A stretch of DNA of 64,000 nt, taken from NCBI RefSeq assembly GCF_028389875.1, contig NC_084669.1, positions 5,293,501 to 5,357,500 on the forward strand. The letters run 5' to 3'. The notes under the pieces were generated by a model that saw nothing but the letters and a program-made list of their open reading frames with translations, did not search any database and was not told the DNA's origin. How positions within the stretch are numbered: position 1 is the stretch's first letter; every line of letters begins with the position of its first letter. Source of the stretch: Rhea pennata (Eukaryota > Chordata > Aves > Rheiformes > Rheidae). The translations under genes and the position numbers were made by a program. Positions 36,561 to 50,340 of this stretch are shown in pieces.

Positions 36561-39500
36561 GCGGGTGCTGGGGCTGGCCGGTCTGGATCTGCTGAAGTAC
36601 CTTCTCTGGGAGCTTGAAGTTCTCTGGGCAGCTGAAATCTTGGTCTCGTAGTTAGCTGGGAACTTGTCTCCCTGAAGACGTGGGGATGCGGAAGGATGGA
36701 TTGCTTACGGAGGGCTTTGCCGCACATAACGTGCGTTCGAGTGCACTGATGCAGGGAGCGAACGTTCCTCAAGCTAGAGAAATACTGACGGCTGTTAAGT
36801 TTCTGTCTGTTGTGCTTGGGAACAATCCCTAATTTGAAACTGCAAATACCAGGATCTGCTGATGCCAGAAAGTTATCCTTAGGCTTTCTGGAAAGTGCCA
36901 GGAAGTTTTTAATACCTCTCTACAGAGATCTAGTTTTGGTGGTTTTTTGCTTTTATTTTCAGTTTTTTTTTCCTTCTTCCATGTGTATTTAGAGTATGCT
37001 GTTTTTCTCATTACTGTATTTTTGAGGTGTGACAATGCTTGTTTGAGTAAGCACTACTAACTTCAGCAGCTCTTAGTGTTGGCTGTCTTCTCCATACTTG
37101 CTAAACTTACTGTTTTTTTCATTCTGTTTTTAAGAGATTGCACCACAGTTTGTGGATGATCCAGTTCCTGTTTATGTAATCTGGCATTTTCCAAGAAATT
37201 CAATAGTGTTATGTCTCTGCATTGAGTATGCTGTATATTCTTAAAACACTTAGGGGTGGTGAGTAGCTGTTTGGAATTGGATATCTGAAAGTCTTCATAC
37301 ATACACAAGTGTATAGAAGTAACTGTTTGACATGATGATTGTCAGAAATCATCAAGCATTTTTTTTCCAGAAAATCCACAGTAGTTTAAACAGGTGAAAC
37401 AAACAACGTGCAGTAAACTGCAGGATCTGATAACTGCTTGGACACAGATATAAAATACCTGGAACTATGAGGAATCTGGCACTACTAAGCTTAGAGCTTT
37501 TTAGTAAAATATATTTTGGAGTGATGACATTGGATGTGCATAATTCATGCAACTACAGTAGGTGATATGGTTCTAAATTAATTTCAACCATGAGTCTTGT
37601 TCCATGGAAGTAAATGCAAAGTTACTACTAAGCATATGAGTGAGCATTGATAAAAATTGGGCCTATACAGTCTCACAATGAAAGTATTATAGACTCTTGT
37701 ACATTTTGAGTGTGCTGGGGTATGAACCAGGCAGTTTAGCTTGAGTTACAAGTATGCATTTCTTGGTACTTTTATATTTAATTTGGAGTTTCATTTGGAG
37801 TTTTTCTTCCTCTCTTACCCCCTGCCTCCCTAGAAAATCGTGAGGATATGCTGAATTCAAAAAGCAATAAACTGACAGAAGCTTTGGAAGAAGCCAATAA
37901 GCTGTTCAGTGGAGGTAAAAACAAGTTCTGTAGCTCTTGTTAGAGGTGATTGCTTGACAGCTGGCCAAGTGTGAAGAGATGATGCCTTAAATTAAAAAAT
38001 ACAAAAACAAAAAAACTCCTTAACGGCTTGAGATTCAATTTAGATTCAAATGCTTTCTCAAAAAATGAAAGTATAACTTCAAATAAATAACTTCAACTGA
38101 AGAGGATTTGCTTGAATAAGATGATGTCAGAATATAAATATCATTACTTTAGTGTTTATTTGTACTTAGAAATGTTTTTTGCTTTATAGTACAATATACA
38201 TAAATAGTACACAAATTAGGTTCGTTTCTCTTTACTTAGAGGAGGAAATCATGTTAATAAAAATACATTTTTTTTTTCTGCAAAATGACATGTCAGACCT
38301 TCAAATTTGCCTTTGCCTGTGTCATCCTCTCCCTTTCTTCTTTTTGTGGGAATAGCAAGCACTATGTTATTTATTATGTTAGAGGTCACTACAATGGCCT
38401 TTACAAATCTTTAAACCTAGGATATTCTGTATGCTAAGCTTTGCTATTATATTTTTGACAATTAGGTATAATTGTCATACAATTTTTTTTCTTCTTTAAC
38501 AGTCTCCTGTGCACGAGAGGCTGCACTGGATGCCCAGTTTCTTGTCTTGGCATCAAATCTAGGAAAGGAGAAAGCCAATGAATTGCACTCTGAGATGACA
38601 GCATTTGATTCACCAGCATATGCGGAAGATTTAGTAAGTTCCAAACAGAGAATTTGCTAAGAACTGTTCTAGAAGTTTTCCCTTTTGTTGTAGAGTCATA
38701 AAAGTAAAGCCTTAGATGGTCAGGCAAAACATGACCATTCTGATAGAACTTAACACACTTCCTGTGACTTTCTTTGATTAACTTTCTAGTTAGTATTGTT
38801 AGTTATTTTAAACTATGCATTTAGTGTTTCCAATTTACAGAGGAAATGGGAGGGAGGAGGAAAAGTAACTTGTGAATGTAGTGCCCACTATGGAATAATT
38901 GTACTTTTACTGCTCCATCACAGTTCAGTTAGTCCATGCAGAGCAGAGGGGGTTTTGTGCCTTTTTGTTTTTTTGGTGTTGTTGTTGTAGTTTTGTAGTT
39001 TCCTATTAGTGAAGTAGTTACTTTATTCTGTTCAATTTTTCATGCATTTTTTTCAAGGTCCTAGGTGACTGATGTGAAATGGGACTTTGGGTTACTTAGA
39101 TGCTTTTAGACATCCCCTGCTTATCTCTTACACTGCAGCTGATTGGAAGAGTCAGTTCACAATAGCAATTGGAGCAGACTTTTTTTCTTTTTTTTTCTCC
39201 GAGACAATTTTTGCTATATGTTTTAGTAGCTGTATAAAGAGTCTGAGTCTTTGGTCAGGACTCTACAATATAAGAAAATCAAGTTTCATTCCCCTGTTAA
39301 AGTTCTGCAGAGGAAGGATGGATTGGTGGGTTCAGGGTTGGGCTGAAGAAGTTGTTTTACTGTGTCTAAAAAGCTAGGCTTCCTGGAACTATGTGGTGTT
39401 CAGAAAGTGTGAGGTACTTTTATTTCATAATGCAGTTTAAGTAGTGATTTGCTACTTCATAGATCACTGAAATTCTGTTGGGATACAGACAGTTTTATTT

Positions 39501-42500
39501 ATGCATAGCTCTCTTTCTTTGCTAATCCTGCTTAGTGATTATTGCAAACATACCAAAAGTTCTGTGCGTGTGGAAAGCTCTCAAATTGGTTCTTTACTGA
39601 AGACAGTGAGTCTCTCTGATCAGTGCATCCAGTCAAATAGTGGGGCTTGTAATCATTATTAGGTTAACATTTGAGCTTAAGTTTAGGATTAGTGTTATTG
39701 CAGTCATTGAATTGATGACAGTTACCAAATCTTGTTCTTGAATTCACTGACAGGAGACTGCATAAGAAGCACTATCCTTTTATTTTCTTCCACTTTTTCA
39801 TCATTCAGAGGATAGAAATTCAGGTGACCTTTACAGTTATCTAGGAGTGATGATAGTCTAAATAATAAGAAGAACAAAAAAGGCTGCTTATCTTCTGTAG
39901 TGTGTATGTTATCATCTATGATATAAGAAAGGTTTGTTGAGGAAAGAAATACCTTCCTATTGGACCTAATGAAATCTTTGGAAAGATAAGACTGACTTGT
40001 ATCTGAAAGCACATTTAAGATCTCTTGAAATGAGAGTTAACCCTAGTCTTGACTTTCTTGTAGTCCATGCATTTTCTGACACTAAAATTGCTGTGTTCAC
40101 TGACGACTTGCTTTTTTGGTAAAAGTTACAAGTCATTCGTTTTTATAAGAATTACTCATTGCTAAATACTAATATTGGATTTTGTCATTAATTTAATTTA
40201 GATAAAACTGTACCCTAATAGGGAGTTTAATAGTACACACAGCATGGCTGTTGCCTGTATACTGTGTAAGTGTATATGCAGATGTTTTTGTTTTCCCTGA
40301 AGCTTTGCAAAAATTGAGGTTCTTTTGTTATGCAATGATATTAAATATTAATCTAGCAGAACAAACACCATAACACAGTATTTCACTGTTAATGCATCTA
40401 CTGATCTCTCTCCAAGTGAATTTCCTTTTCAATATTTTTCATTTTTAGCTAACATTCATGGGTCTAAATCGCATAGAAGTAGAAGAAAAGGATAGTGATA
40501 ATGAGGGCATTTCTGGTGGATATTTACCTAGTAATGCCTGGCATAAACTGGGATCAGAAGCAGAGAAGTATTTCAGAAGAGCACCTTCTTTTCACTACAT
40601 GTAAGTTTATTTAAGGAAAATTGTATATACTGTAGTTAATGACCTTTAATTGACATTATTCTAAAAGAGAATTTTGTACTAATCTTAAGTGCCCTAGACT
40701 TGTGATGAAGATTTTAGTTTCAGGTTGCAGAGTGCCAACAAGGACTTCTACATAGCATCTGTTCTAACAGGGAACAACTCCTTGACTCCTAAATATCTCC
40801 TAATATTTTTCTCTTTGAGTCTGACTTAGCTTAGATACTAAATAATGTCTTTTGTATATTTAAGAGATAATAAGGTATTCTTGATTTACTTCTTTCAGGC
40901 CTAAACCAATAGACTTAATCATCCTCTTTGCTTTCAAGGCTGACTCATCACTTTCCTTTCTCTCAGCATAAAAGCTGCAGCTAAAAGCATTAATAGTGGA
41001 TCATTCATTTTTTTACTAGGGTTTGATTAGTCCCTGAAAGATTAAAATCCTGTATCTTTTACCTGATAACTGTATCATGAGGCTTTGTCAAAATAGAGGC
41101 CAACAGTCCTTTTCATGCGTCTGTGTTAATGAGCTCTCTCTTAGTGGCTTTCTTTTCAGCTCTATCTTTGGAAGAAATCACCTGATTACTGGCAAGTGTC
41201 CTTATGTGGAATCAGTGTATTCTCTCTTTTTATGAGTAGGCAATCCATTTAGTATGAATCTTTCTAGCTGCTATAAAATGACCCTCAGTCACCTGGCTTA
41301 TAGACAGTACTCCAGTTTAAATCTCAGCCCACAATAGCAGTGTTTAGTACCATCAAATTATGGTGATAGAGCTGATAGAATATTTCAAATCCATACTTGC
41401 ACTTCCAAGGTGAAAGTTCTAAATGATAAATATAATACTGTCCTAAGAAAATCATAAAAACTGCAGAAAAGACTACTTTGAGTTTTCTTTTTTTTTTTCT
41501 GTTCTGTGTAGTTGAGTTCTGAGATCTTCAGTAATGGTGGACTTATGATGGAAGATGTTAATATTAGCAAATATTAGAAAAGTGTTTGTTTTAAGTAAAA
41601 CTAGAGTCCTTTTTGTTCGAGGAGAACTACTTAATTTTGACTCCATGTATTATTATCTGAGGTCCAAATTCTTTTTCCATGGTCAGTCTCTTAATTTTTT
41701 GAAATGGAGCAGTGGCAAATTGCCCAACACATGCTACTAAATTTCTGGATACCTGCTGAAATGACTTGAATTGGCACTCAATTCACACTTTCTTCTGTAG
41801 GCATTTAACTTGGATATTTAAGGCAGCCAAAGTTAGAGCCTAAGTTACTGATATAGTCAACAGAGAGAGAAGAGCAGTTCACAAAAGTGCCTAAAGTTAG
41901 TGAATATATTAGTCTCATTATTTAATAAGAAACTTTGGATCTCTTTTCAGTGTACTTAATGTTCTATTGATTGATTCTATAGTATCAGATTTTTTTTTAA
42001 AAAAACCTTATTTTAAAAGACTCTTCTTATTGCAGACCAGAACTTATCAGCACTGAGCAGTAGATGAAAAAGATGAATGTTATACGGAAGCAGTTTGCAT
42101 ACAGAGAAGTCTGCAATAAAAATAAATAGAGATTTTAGAGGATATGAACATTATACGATATGGTTCAATCCAAAAGTTACTCTAGTTTTAAGAGAATTAG
42201 ACTTATTAAATTTCAGTAAAGAAGAAATGTTGGAATAATTAGTGTAAAACATCCTATTATTGTGAAGCTATCAGCATGTATTGGGAATAACTACTGGGGA
42301 TGGTTGTTTGCAGAAGACTGTAAATGTGATAAGAGGTTTTGTTTAGATTTTAGTCATTATTTTGCAAATTTATCAGGAAATCAACTACTCAGTATTGATT
42401 TCTTAACAAACACTGAAAAAAAATTTCTCTATGTTTTTATTTGGTTTAGGTTGGGATCTTTCAAGGCTGATCCTCCAGTACCAAGGCAACGGATTGAGAG

Positions 42501-44404
42501 GCAGAAAAAGACTACAGGAAGAGAAGAAAAAAGGGCAATGCCTGCTCAGGTTTGTGAAGTACTATTTTTATTAATGATTATTTTATAGAATCATCATTGC
42601 AAATGATTTTTAAATCATTTTGTTGCTTTTGCCATTTCCAATTTTGTAGTCCTGCGCTGTGTTTGTACTGAAGGATTCAGATTTAAATCTTAGGCCTCTT
42701 GCTTTGTTTTGTGCTGACTGAGGTATTTCATTAATAGACAATGATGAAATAGGATTGACAGACTGATTTTTTTTTTAGTTTCTAATATTTCCATAGACAA
42801 TGGTTTACTACCAGGACTTGTCTTTCAAACAGAAATGTATAAATACAGAAAGTACATCCACAATGGATGGCGATCAGACCTTCCAAAGTAATAAAAAGAT
42901 CTGGGGAGCTTGTATGGCATTACTATTTATTGAGAGATCATACCTGTAGAACTGTAACAAAATATAGCAGAGAATCTTGCTTTTAAGTGTATTTTTGTCA
43001 GTTTTAGGAAAGGAAAATGATATTAAGGTATTTTTCATTCTCTCATGAAGAATGATTAATTGCCCACTTACTGAAGTCTTGCAACTCTTTGATAGTATTT
43101 TTATAGAATTTTTTTGTTTGTCAGCAAAGATGTTGATACTGCTGAAAGAGGAAAGAATTTGGATTGATAAGTGATGAAGAAAATGATAAATAGTATTCTC
43201 TTTGTCTACCTATACTTCAGTAGTTGGCCAGGTGCTAGTATGAAATCTCTGGAACAGTAATCATCAGTAGAAGAGAGCAAGACAAGTTCACAATAGCTTC
43301 TTTGCTGACTGTTTTGAAAGGAAAAACAGAAAAGAAATTTGAGTTACTGTGTTCTCAAGTGTTTTTTTATTCTTCTAATAACTGTCTGTGGCATTCATAT
43401 AAGTAGTTGATTCATTAACAGTAACAAACTAATTAGGTCACTACAATATTTTTCTTACCTTCTGTTTCCCTATTCCTTCTGTCTTCCTGTGTCAAAATGG
43501 CAAACATCTGAGCACTTAAATTAAGAGGGACTTAGAGAGTTTGAAAAAGTAAAGCCATGTTTTTACTGGGTACATACGGCTGATAATAACTGTTCAGAGA
43601 GAGACAAAACATTGTGGTGGCTTTTAAATATAACCTGTTTCTTAATAATCCAAATAATGAGAGGAATTGTGACATAGTGAATTGTGAGTAGTGACAGAAA
43701 TAGTGGCAGTAAGGCTTGTAGTGGCAAGGAGAGGAGGAGGGGGGTTGAGAGAGTTGCTACCGAAAGTATGTAATCGCTTTTCATGTTCATAGAGGTAAAC
43801 ACTCAGCAATGTATGTTTTAGTTTGTTAGACACATGGTTGTTTGTAAAGGTTTCTGTTACTAGTATTATTGCAGGGTGGTCAATGGAAAAGCGTTGGTTA
43901 ACAGAAACAGGAAATAGTTTGTTGAAAAGCATACCCCAGTGAATCTGGTACTCTGCAGATTATAGTACTTGGAAGATAATTTGATGTACCTTCTTTATAG
44001 ATAGTGAACAAATCTAAAATTGGAGTAATATATCCTTTAAGGTTTCAAGCTTGACCCCATGACTTTTCTTACACAGTAAATTTGGGTACCTTTTCTGAAT
44101 ACATATTAACGATCTTAATAAACAATCTACTTCAATTTCTTTAATAAGTGCACAGATTAAGTATCATCAGGGTTCTCTCAGTTCCTCTGAGTTAGGGGAA
44201 AGTAAAATAGTATACTTGTAAATAGGCTCAAAACATATAAACAATAATCCTTTCAGTTTGGCATTGTGCAATGGAAACTTATTCCTAAAGCATTTTGCAA
44301 ATTCTGTCTTATTTTTGCATAAGTGTCTGTAACTGTGCCCATGTGGCATGGTAAGAAAATTGTATCATTTATATAATGTGTGTTTGTGAAGGGCCTTTTA
44401 GTAC

Positions 44405-44442
<38 letters not shown>

Positions 44443-47400
44443 TTCAGATCTTGTATTTCTACTTACATTTAAACTTTCTAGAAAAGTGTTTTTCAAAACT
44501 TAGAACACGTTTATCTTACAACAGTAGGTATATGCATTGGCAATGCTATTCTTGATACAGCAACTTTTTTCCAGTTAAAAAAGATGGAGGAATCTCATCA
44601 GGAAGCGACAGAAAAAGAAGTAGAGAGGATCTTGGGATTTCTGCAGACTCATTTTAAAAATGATCGTAAGTATGACTTCCATTTAGCTTTTAAGGCATTA
44701 ATTTGAGAAAATGAATACTCAAAGTCTTCTACAGTTAGAGTGGCTCTGAAGTTTGTAAGCAGAAATCCTTATGCTGAAGGTTTTATGTTGACTAGGTGTG
44801 CTTTTTGAACACTAAATACCCATTGGGGTTTGAAGACAACCCAAAGTCAGTTTTCCCTCTATTAGAACATGTTTTTGGAGAAAAAAATTGAATAGGGACT
44901 TAGTTTCATACTTTGTATATATTTTATTTATATATAGACTGCTCCTTTATTTCCTTTCTCATATATAGAGGGAGGCAAACGGGGAAGAAAATAGCAGACT
45001 GGAAAATTGCAGGGGAGGCAAGATGGGGAAGAAAATAAATTTAACACTGCATATAATTGGGAATTCAACATTACAACTAAATTGACATAAACATTTAGTT
45101 AGGTTTTTAAATGAGTACTGAATTTCTTAAGTTTGTATTTACAGATCTGTTAGCTTCGTGTATACTACCTTTTTTTAACAACTAACACATTTTTGCATCT
45201 CTAGCTGATGCACCTATTTCCTTCTTTGATCTTGTGATTGATCCAAACTCTTTTGCACGCACTGTGGAAAACATTTTTCACGTGTCCTTCATTATAAGGG
45301 TAAGACATGATATGCTCTTGAAATCTTACTTTGATACTGCAATTATAGAGAATTTTTGATTTGTAGTTTTGAACCCTTTGGTATTGAAAGATTAAGATCT
45401 AAATATTAGGATTCCTGATTTGTTTTGCATAGACTATGGTATTTGATAATTAAGTAGAATGAAGACAGAATTGACAGATTAGTTTTTCTACTAGATTTTT
45501 CTGCTAACCTAGTCAATTTATTAACAAAGCAATAGTGAACCTTTCACTGTCAATACATTTACTTTTCAGAAAGTACTCCTATGTTAATATATTTATAAAG
45601 AGTATGTCACTTTCACATACTTTTGTTACTCAGTTAAAAATGTCTCAGTTTGATCTTCAAGGGTAAACAATGTCTAAGAGCCCATAACTAGGCTGCCTAA
45701 TAATGTTTAAGCAGTGAAAAGCCAGAAGGTATAGCTCAATGTCTTGAAGCCTCCCTGATGTTGACTCTTGAAATAGAACGAGGGAAAAATACTATTGAGA
45801 AGGTTTTTCTTTCAGTGTTAGATCCCATGAAATGGTAGAGTTCAGATAAGGTCACAAAAGGTCCGTTCAAGACCACTTTAAGAAGGTTTAAAAATTAATG
45901 AATGAAGTTTTGGAGATTTAAAGTCAGTTTAGAGGTTTGGTCAGTTTAAAAAGAAATGACTTTCACATTTTATAATATTATAAAGTCTTGTTTTTATACT
46001 TGTTTGTTCAAGCATTACAACTTATTTCAGTGACACTTTCAATCTTACTCTCACATCTTCATGGGTTAATAAATTTGTTCCAAGGATATCTTCAATTAAA
46101 AGTTAGTGTTCTGTTCTCCACATAAGGTAGCACAAAGATTCTTTTGTAATTTTTTTTATGTTTTTTTTGAGCCTGTAGACTGTGCTTCAAGCTATCTTAA
46201 TTTGACGTTAATAAATGTCTAATTAATAAAATGTGTTTGCTGAACTTAGGAAAAGAGAAAAATCTATAAATACATTTTGGCTAAATGTTGTGGCTTATAT
46301 ACTTTGGTTAGCCCTTCATTATCATATCACAATATATTTAATGAATGGTTCTGACTTTTTAAATTTTTTATAATCTAATTTTAATGAACTGCCTGGTAGA
46401 AACTGTGTCCTCCTTTATGAATAACTACTATATTTAAATAAAAATTTTAATACTAAATATGAATAAAAATTCTTATCAGTGTATGTGCATGCTTATGAAA
46501 TACAGTATCAGTGGATAATTGTGACAGCTCAGTGTCTTACCTCATTTGGATAGTTTTAATGTCTGAAATTTTACATCTTACTGTCTTTTAGGATGGTTTT
46601 GCACGATTAAAACTGGATGAGGATAAATTGCCAGTAATAGGTAAAATTCGTTTAGAAGACTAAACACTTTTGCTACAACATTAGAAAGTAGCTCCATCTT
46701 GCGCATCACAAAACATTAAGTACCTATTTAGCTGCAAGAGTAGAGATTTGGGGATAAGTGTGGAAGGCAACTGACGGCATGGAAACTTAAGAATTGAAAA
46801 AGTTGTGACCATTTAAATATTGAAATACAGAAAAAGTTGTCTGTTATTTATAAAGTTTCTATTCATAGAATTGAAAGGTTATTCTTTTTCATTGTAAGTG
46901 ATACTTTGGCTAATGAGTGTATGAACTTTGTTGTGTTTTGCTAAGATAGTATATTTTGTATGTGAGAAATCTCAACTTTTACCTAGTTGAGCTGTGAAGT
47001 GCTACAGCTTTAAAACAGTTGAAAGGAAATGCCATCCTATGTACTGGGTCTTCAGCTTTCATTCCCAGAGAGTATCAGTGGGCTTAAGACTTTGGATTTT
47101 CATGAAAGATTAAATACTTATTTCCTTCTGAGACTCTGAAAAATGTTAGTTTCTAGGGTTCTGTGAGGTAACACTAAAGAAATTTCTCAGGAAGCATAGG
47201 GTACCAATTATTGATTGAGACAAGTTTAGTGGAGTATGTTTTACTCATCCAATTCTTGTGACAGTTATATTCCTGAAAGAAAATAGGAAAATGACTTTTA
47301 AGAACTTTGCAACTGTAAAGATTATGAAAATATAATATTTTGAACAGAGCCTGCAAAAGATGATGAGGGAAATGAGGATGACCGTAGTGCTCAAGTACGG

Positions 47401-48296
47401 AACCAAGCTGTCATATCTCTGAGCCACCAAGAATGGAAGGTATAATCAATAGCACTCGGTGCCTTTGTGTTTTTTAAGTATAAGAAGTCTTGTGATAGCT
47501 ATGTTGTTACATAGTCAGAGTAGGGTAGGATTTGCTGTATATGTTAATGTCACTGCACGTCATTTTATAGATTTCGGAACAATCATGAGTATGAAGTTTT
47601 AACTGCAAGAAAAATAAGCAGAAACAGGATGGAAACTTGATCCTTGAAGCTTATTTGATTTAAGTGCTTCTAACTTAAAACTGTGCAATAATTTGCCTTC
47701 ACTATTTCATATGAGAACCAAGTAAGAATGGAGTCCTTTTTTCTTCCCTCTTATATAACATCTGCTGTCAGATGGGATGTTCTGAAGTCCAAACAGAAGG
47801 TGATACACAAGAGCGGTAGTTTCAGCTACCAGCTGAAGCTTTCATGAACTGCTCTGTTTTATTCTCTCCATTCAGAACTGCTCTTTCTAAAATGCTGTCA
47901 AATACTTATATCTGTTTAGTCCTAAGCATCAAGAGTACAACTTCGGAGTGGATTAGAATTCAAGCTGTCAGTAACGCTCCATATATTTCCTCAGTGTATG
48001 TTGTTTTAAATAAATCTTCAGCACAAAGTGTTTCTTAGCATAAGCAACTTGTCTCCTTTGTTCCTCAAAATGTGTAGAATAGACTTAGTCATTTGCAACA
48101 GTGCTTTAGAAAGAGAAATCTCTTAGTTTCTCTTCAGTAACTGCAATTATATTGAAATAGTTCATCTCATTGTAACTTAATATGCTTTTAAGATTTCGTT
48201 ATCTCTAAACAGGAAATTGTGGAGACATTTGAAATAACAGAACCCGTGATTGGTCCTCCTTGTAACAGCAATGAAGATGAAATGGAGATAGCTTAA
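36138..48296 (+). CDS. NSMCE4A: NSMCE4A, kleisin subunit of the SMC5/6 complex (complete, 10 coding exons)
   Basis: Non-SMC element 4A bridges the SMC5 and SMC6 heads and acts with NSMCE1/NSMCE3 in recombination repair and chromosome stability in the nucleus. Exons are 36138-36444, 37834-37914, 38503-38633, 40449-40600, 42450-42549, 44575-44665, 45205-45299, 46592-46640, 47348-47439 and 48213-48296. All introns are GT-AG, phases agree throughout, and the sum is 1,182 nt (393 residues; human is about 385). Recognisable blocks are [10 protein letters not shown] and [20 protein letters not shown] in the N-terminal kleisin region (SMC6-binding side), [20 protein letters not shown] in the middle, and the winged-helix part [20 protein letters not shown]...[20 protein letters not shown] (SMC5-binding side). 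The residues 50-75 region is strongly acidic ([10 protein letters not shown]). The [17 protein letters not shown] block and the multi-exon structure favour NSMCE4A over its intron-poor relative EID3. Confidence 0.96.
37834..37914 (+). CDS. NSMCE4A: NSMCE4A exon 2
   Basis: Acceptor CTCCCTAG, donor GGAG|GTAAAA. Reads [20 protein letters not shown] then NKLFSG, the conserved helix of the Nse4 N-terminal region. Length 81 nt, phase 1 in and out. Confidence 0.95.
38503..38633 (+). CDS. NSMCE4A: NSMCE4A exon 3
   Basis: Acceptor TTTAACAG, donor TTA|GTAAGT. Reads [20 protein letters not shown] then [16 protein letters not shown], the best-conserved block of the N-terminal domain that contacts SMC6. 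Confidence 0.95.
40449..40600 (+). CDS. NSMCE4A: NSMCE4A exon 4
   Basis: Acceptor TTTTTAG, donor AT|GTAAGT. Reads [20 protein letters not shown], then a segment ending in RAPSFHYM. The acidic linker in the middle is variable across species; the FHYMLGS junction with exon 5 corresponds to FHFLLGS in human. Confidence 0.92.
42450..42549 (+). CDS. NSMCE4A: NSMCE4A exon 5
   Basis: Acceptor TTGGTTTAG, donor CAG|GTTTGT. Reads [20 protein letters not shown] then [13 protein letters not shown]; the proline/basic linker ending in MPAQ is conserved in NSMCE4A. Confidence 0.93.
44409..44438. repeat. poly(T) run, 30 nt
   Basis: T homopolymer in NSMCE4A intron 5, about 140 bp before exon 6. No repeat body is attached. 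Confidence 0.9.
44575..44665 (+). CDS. NSMCE4A: NSMCE4A exon 6
   Basis: Acceptor TTTTTTCCAG, donor GATC|GTAAGT. Reads [20 protein letters not shown] then [10 protein letters not shown], a predicted amphipathic helix near-identical to the mammalian protein. A 30-nt T run (44409-44438) lies about 140 bp upstream. Confidence 0.95.
45205..45299 (+). CDS. NSMCE4A: NSMCE4A exon 7 (winged-helix region)
   Basis: Acceptor GCATCTCTAG, donor AGG|GTAAGA. Reads [20 protein letters not shown] then [12 protein letters not shown]. This begins the C-terminal Nse4 winged-helix domain that binds the SMC5 head. Confidence 0.96.
46592..46640 (+). CDS. NSMCE4A: NSMCE4A exon 8
   Basis: A 49-nt micro-exon. Acceptor CTTTTAG, donor ATAG|GTAAAA. 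Reads [16 protein letters not shown], a conserved strand-helix segment of the winged helix. Confidence 0.94.
47348..47439 (+). CDS. NSMCE4A: NSMCE4A exon 9
   Basis: Acceptor TTTTGAACAG, donor AAG|GTATAA. Reads [20 protein letters not shown] then [18 protein letters not shown]...W is conserved in human NSMCE4A. Confidence 0.94.
48213..48296 (+). CDS. NSMCE4A: NSMCE4A exon 10 (stop codon)
   Basis: Acceptor CTCTAAACAG. Reads [20 protein letters not shown] then EDEMEIA and TAA. The [13 protein letters not shown] block matches human. The last dozen residues are acidic here, unlike the Gln/Lys-rich human tail. Confidence 0.94.
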   Translation, partial: EIVETFEITEPVIGPPCNSNEDEMEIA

Positions 48297-48930
48297 TTCT
48301 TCAAGCAAGTTCTTTTCATAAATCAAACTGAATAAATAAGGATACAATGTGTGAGTTCCTTATGGACATAGAAAAACCTGCAAAGAAGCTACCTGTGGTT
48401 ACACATGTAGAAACACTTTAAGAAGGATAATTATTTAACATCTGAGAATTTCTGTATTCTTGATCTCTTCATGGATCAAAACTTCCCTTCTTTAATCTTC
48501 TTGGCAGTTACGAACTGAAAAGACTTTACTTTTACATTTGATGGCCAGTTAAGTGGCATGCTGTAGTTCATTTTTGAGACTCTAAACTTGTACTCGAAAT
48601 GCAATGCTATGAAGAATCATAGCATAGTTTTTGTACTTTTTTAAAACTTACTGACAGCTGATGTTCTTGTTAATAGATTAGTCTGAAGAAGGGCTTAGGG
48701 GAACAGGAAGAGAAGACAGGTTCCTTGCAGAATCTTTTAAATAATAGGACTGAATTATTTTATTATCATAAACATATTAAGTTCTAGAAATTAATTACAT
48801 ATTGTCTTAATGTCTTCTCTTTTTTTCCCCTTAGGTGCCTTAAAGAAAAATATTTTAAAATGTTTCTTTCAAGTAAGGTTTTATGTGTATATATTGTGCA
48901 ATTAAATTTATTTTTATTAGAACCATTTGA
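48297..48930 (+). terminator. NSMCE4A: NSMCE4A 3' UTR with two candidate poly(A) signals
   Basis: AATAAA at 48331-48336 is only 35 nt after the stop and is followed by GU-rich ATGTGTGAGTTCC, a plausible early site. ATTAAA at 48901-48906 is followed by U-rich sequence and would give a 3' UTR of about 620 nt. Which is used cannot be told from sequence. The end coordinate is approximate. Confidence 0.5.
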
Positions 48931-50340
48931 CACTTTATTTTAGCTGTCTTGTCTATATTATAGTCACATGGGTAGAAGTTATCCTATAATTCTATTTTAT
49001 TATGGCTTTGTTTACAACTTTCTGTAAAGTTTACTGAGGGTTTTACAAGCTTGTATAAGAAAGGAAATGCTATTCCTGTTTCATCTGTGTCTTTTACCAG
49101 CAGCTGCCTGGAAATGGAGTTACGTGGTTAACCATCTTGGTTTTTATTATCTTAATAATCTTGGGCATCACGGGGAAAAAAATGATACTGTCCTTCTGTT
49201 CTCAAAATTTCTTGAAATCAAGGTTTGATATTTGGGAATTTGATCTCATCTCTCTAGATAAGGGTGAAAAAAACAAGAGAAATTGCTAAGTTTATCATGT
49301 GTTTCTTGCTTTGAAAGATATTAGGACAAGGCATTATTTTCCTCAGCAGAAACACAACATGACTCCATCCTCAGAAAATGCTCTTTTGAAGAAGGCCATT
49401 TCTGGTGTTTTCAAGATTATTTCACACTTTCCCTTTTGCTTTAGACAAGTGTTTCTGCTAAAAAGGCTGAGGTCATACTTACTAAATGGATGTTGAGGAT
49501 CTATTATTAGTTTTCTTAAACCCTGCATTCAGCAGGGTGTTTACAAAAAAATAATAATTTAAATGCAATCTTTTGCATCTCAGAGAAGTAGTATTCTGCT
49601 TGAAATTCCACTTCACCAGTAGGTGTCTGAAGAATGCAGTATGGTATTCATCTGCTGTCCTGTTACTAGCAGAATGTCTCTAGGTGATGATAAAATGTGA
49701 TCAGGTTATGAGGATATTTGAAAACAGACATAGCTTGATCATCTTTGGTCACCTGCAGTAAAGCAGACAGCTGTATTTCTTCAGCCTTCCATGCTAGCTC
49801 CTGCTTTATTCTGAAGTTGACGGGTATTTGCTACTGAAGACTAAGATGAAAAAGTATCAAATTGTTGTGTGAAATCTGGCACAGGAGTGCCTTGACCTGA
49901 TCAAGCTAACATCAGATCAGGCTTATTTGTGTTGTCTGATGATGCTGTTGTCTTTGTCTGCTTGTTTGATGCTAATTCCATTGTATTGGCAAGGGTTGAG
50001 AGTCTCCTTTACAAATGGCAGATCCAGGGTAGATCTGTGTATTTTTTTTCCTGAAGGCAGCAAATGTTAACTCACCTGCAGGACTGGCCGCGAGAATGTT
50101 CTATAAAGGTAAAACAAATCAATGAAGCCAGTGTACGTATTCTAGTTCACTCTGGAAGTTTAATTAGTACTTATTGCCTGTGCTATGGCACTTGCATGCT
50201 ATGTTTAGTGTGGTTGTGCACCACTAACTAGCAGGTTATAGTGGCTTTAGAAGGAAGCTTTAAGCAGTAAAAGCAGTAGTAGGTTTCAAGTGGGAAAAGC
50301 AGTATTCTTAATCTCAGCAGTGGCTTCACTTGGTTAAAAT
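48931..50340. other. NSMCE4A-ATE1 intergenic spacer
   Basis: About 1.4 kb of AT-rich spacer between the NSMCE4A 3' end and the ATE1 CpG island. I see no exon, RNA gene or repeat body in it. Confidence 0.6.
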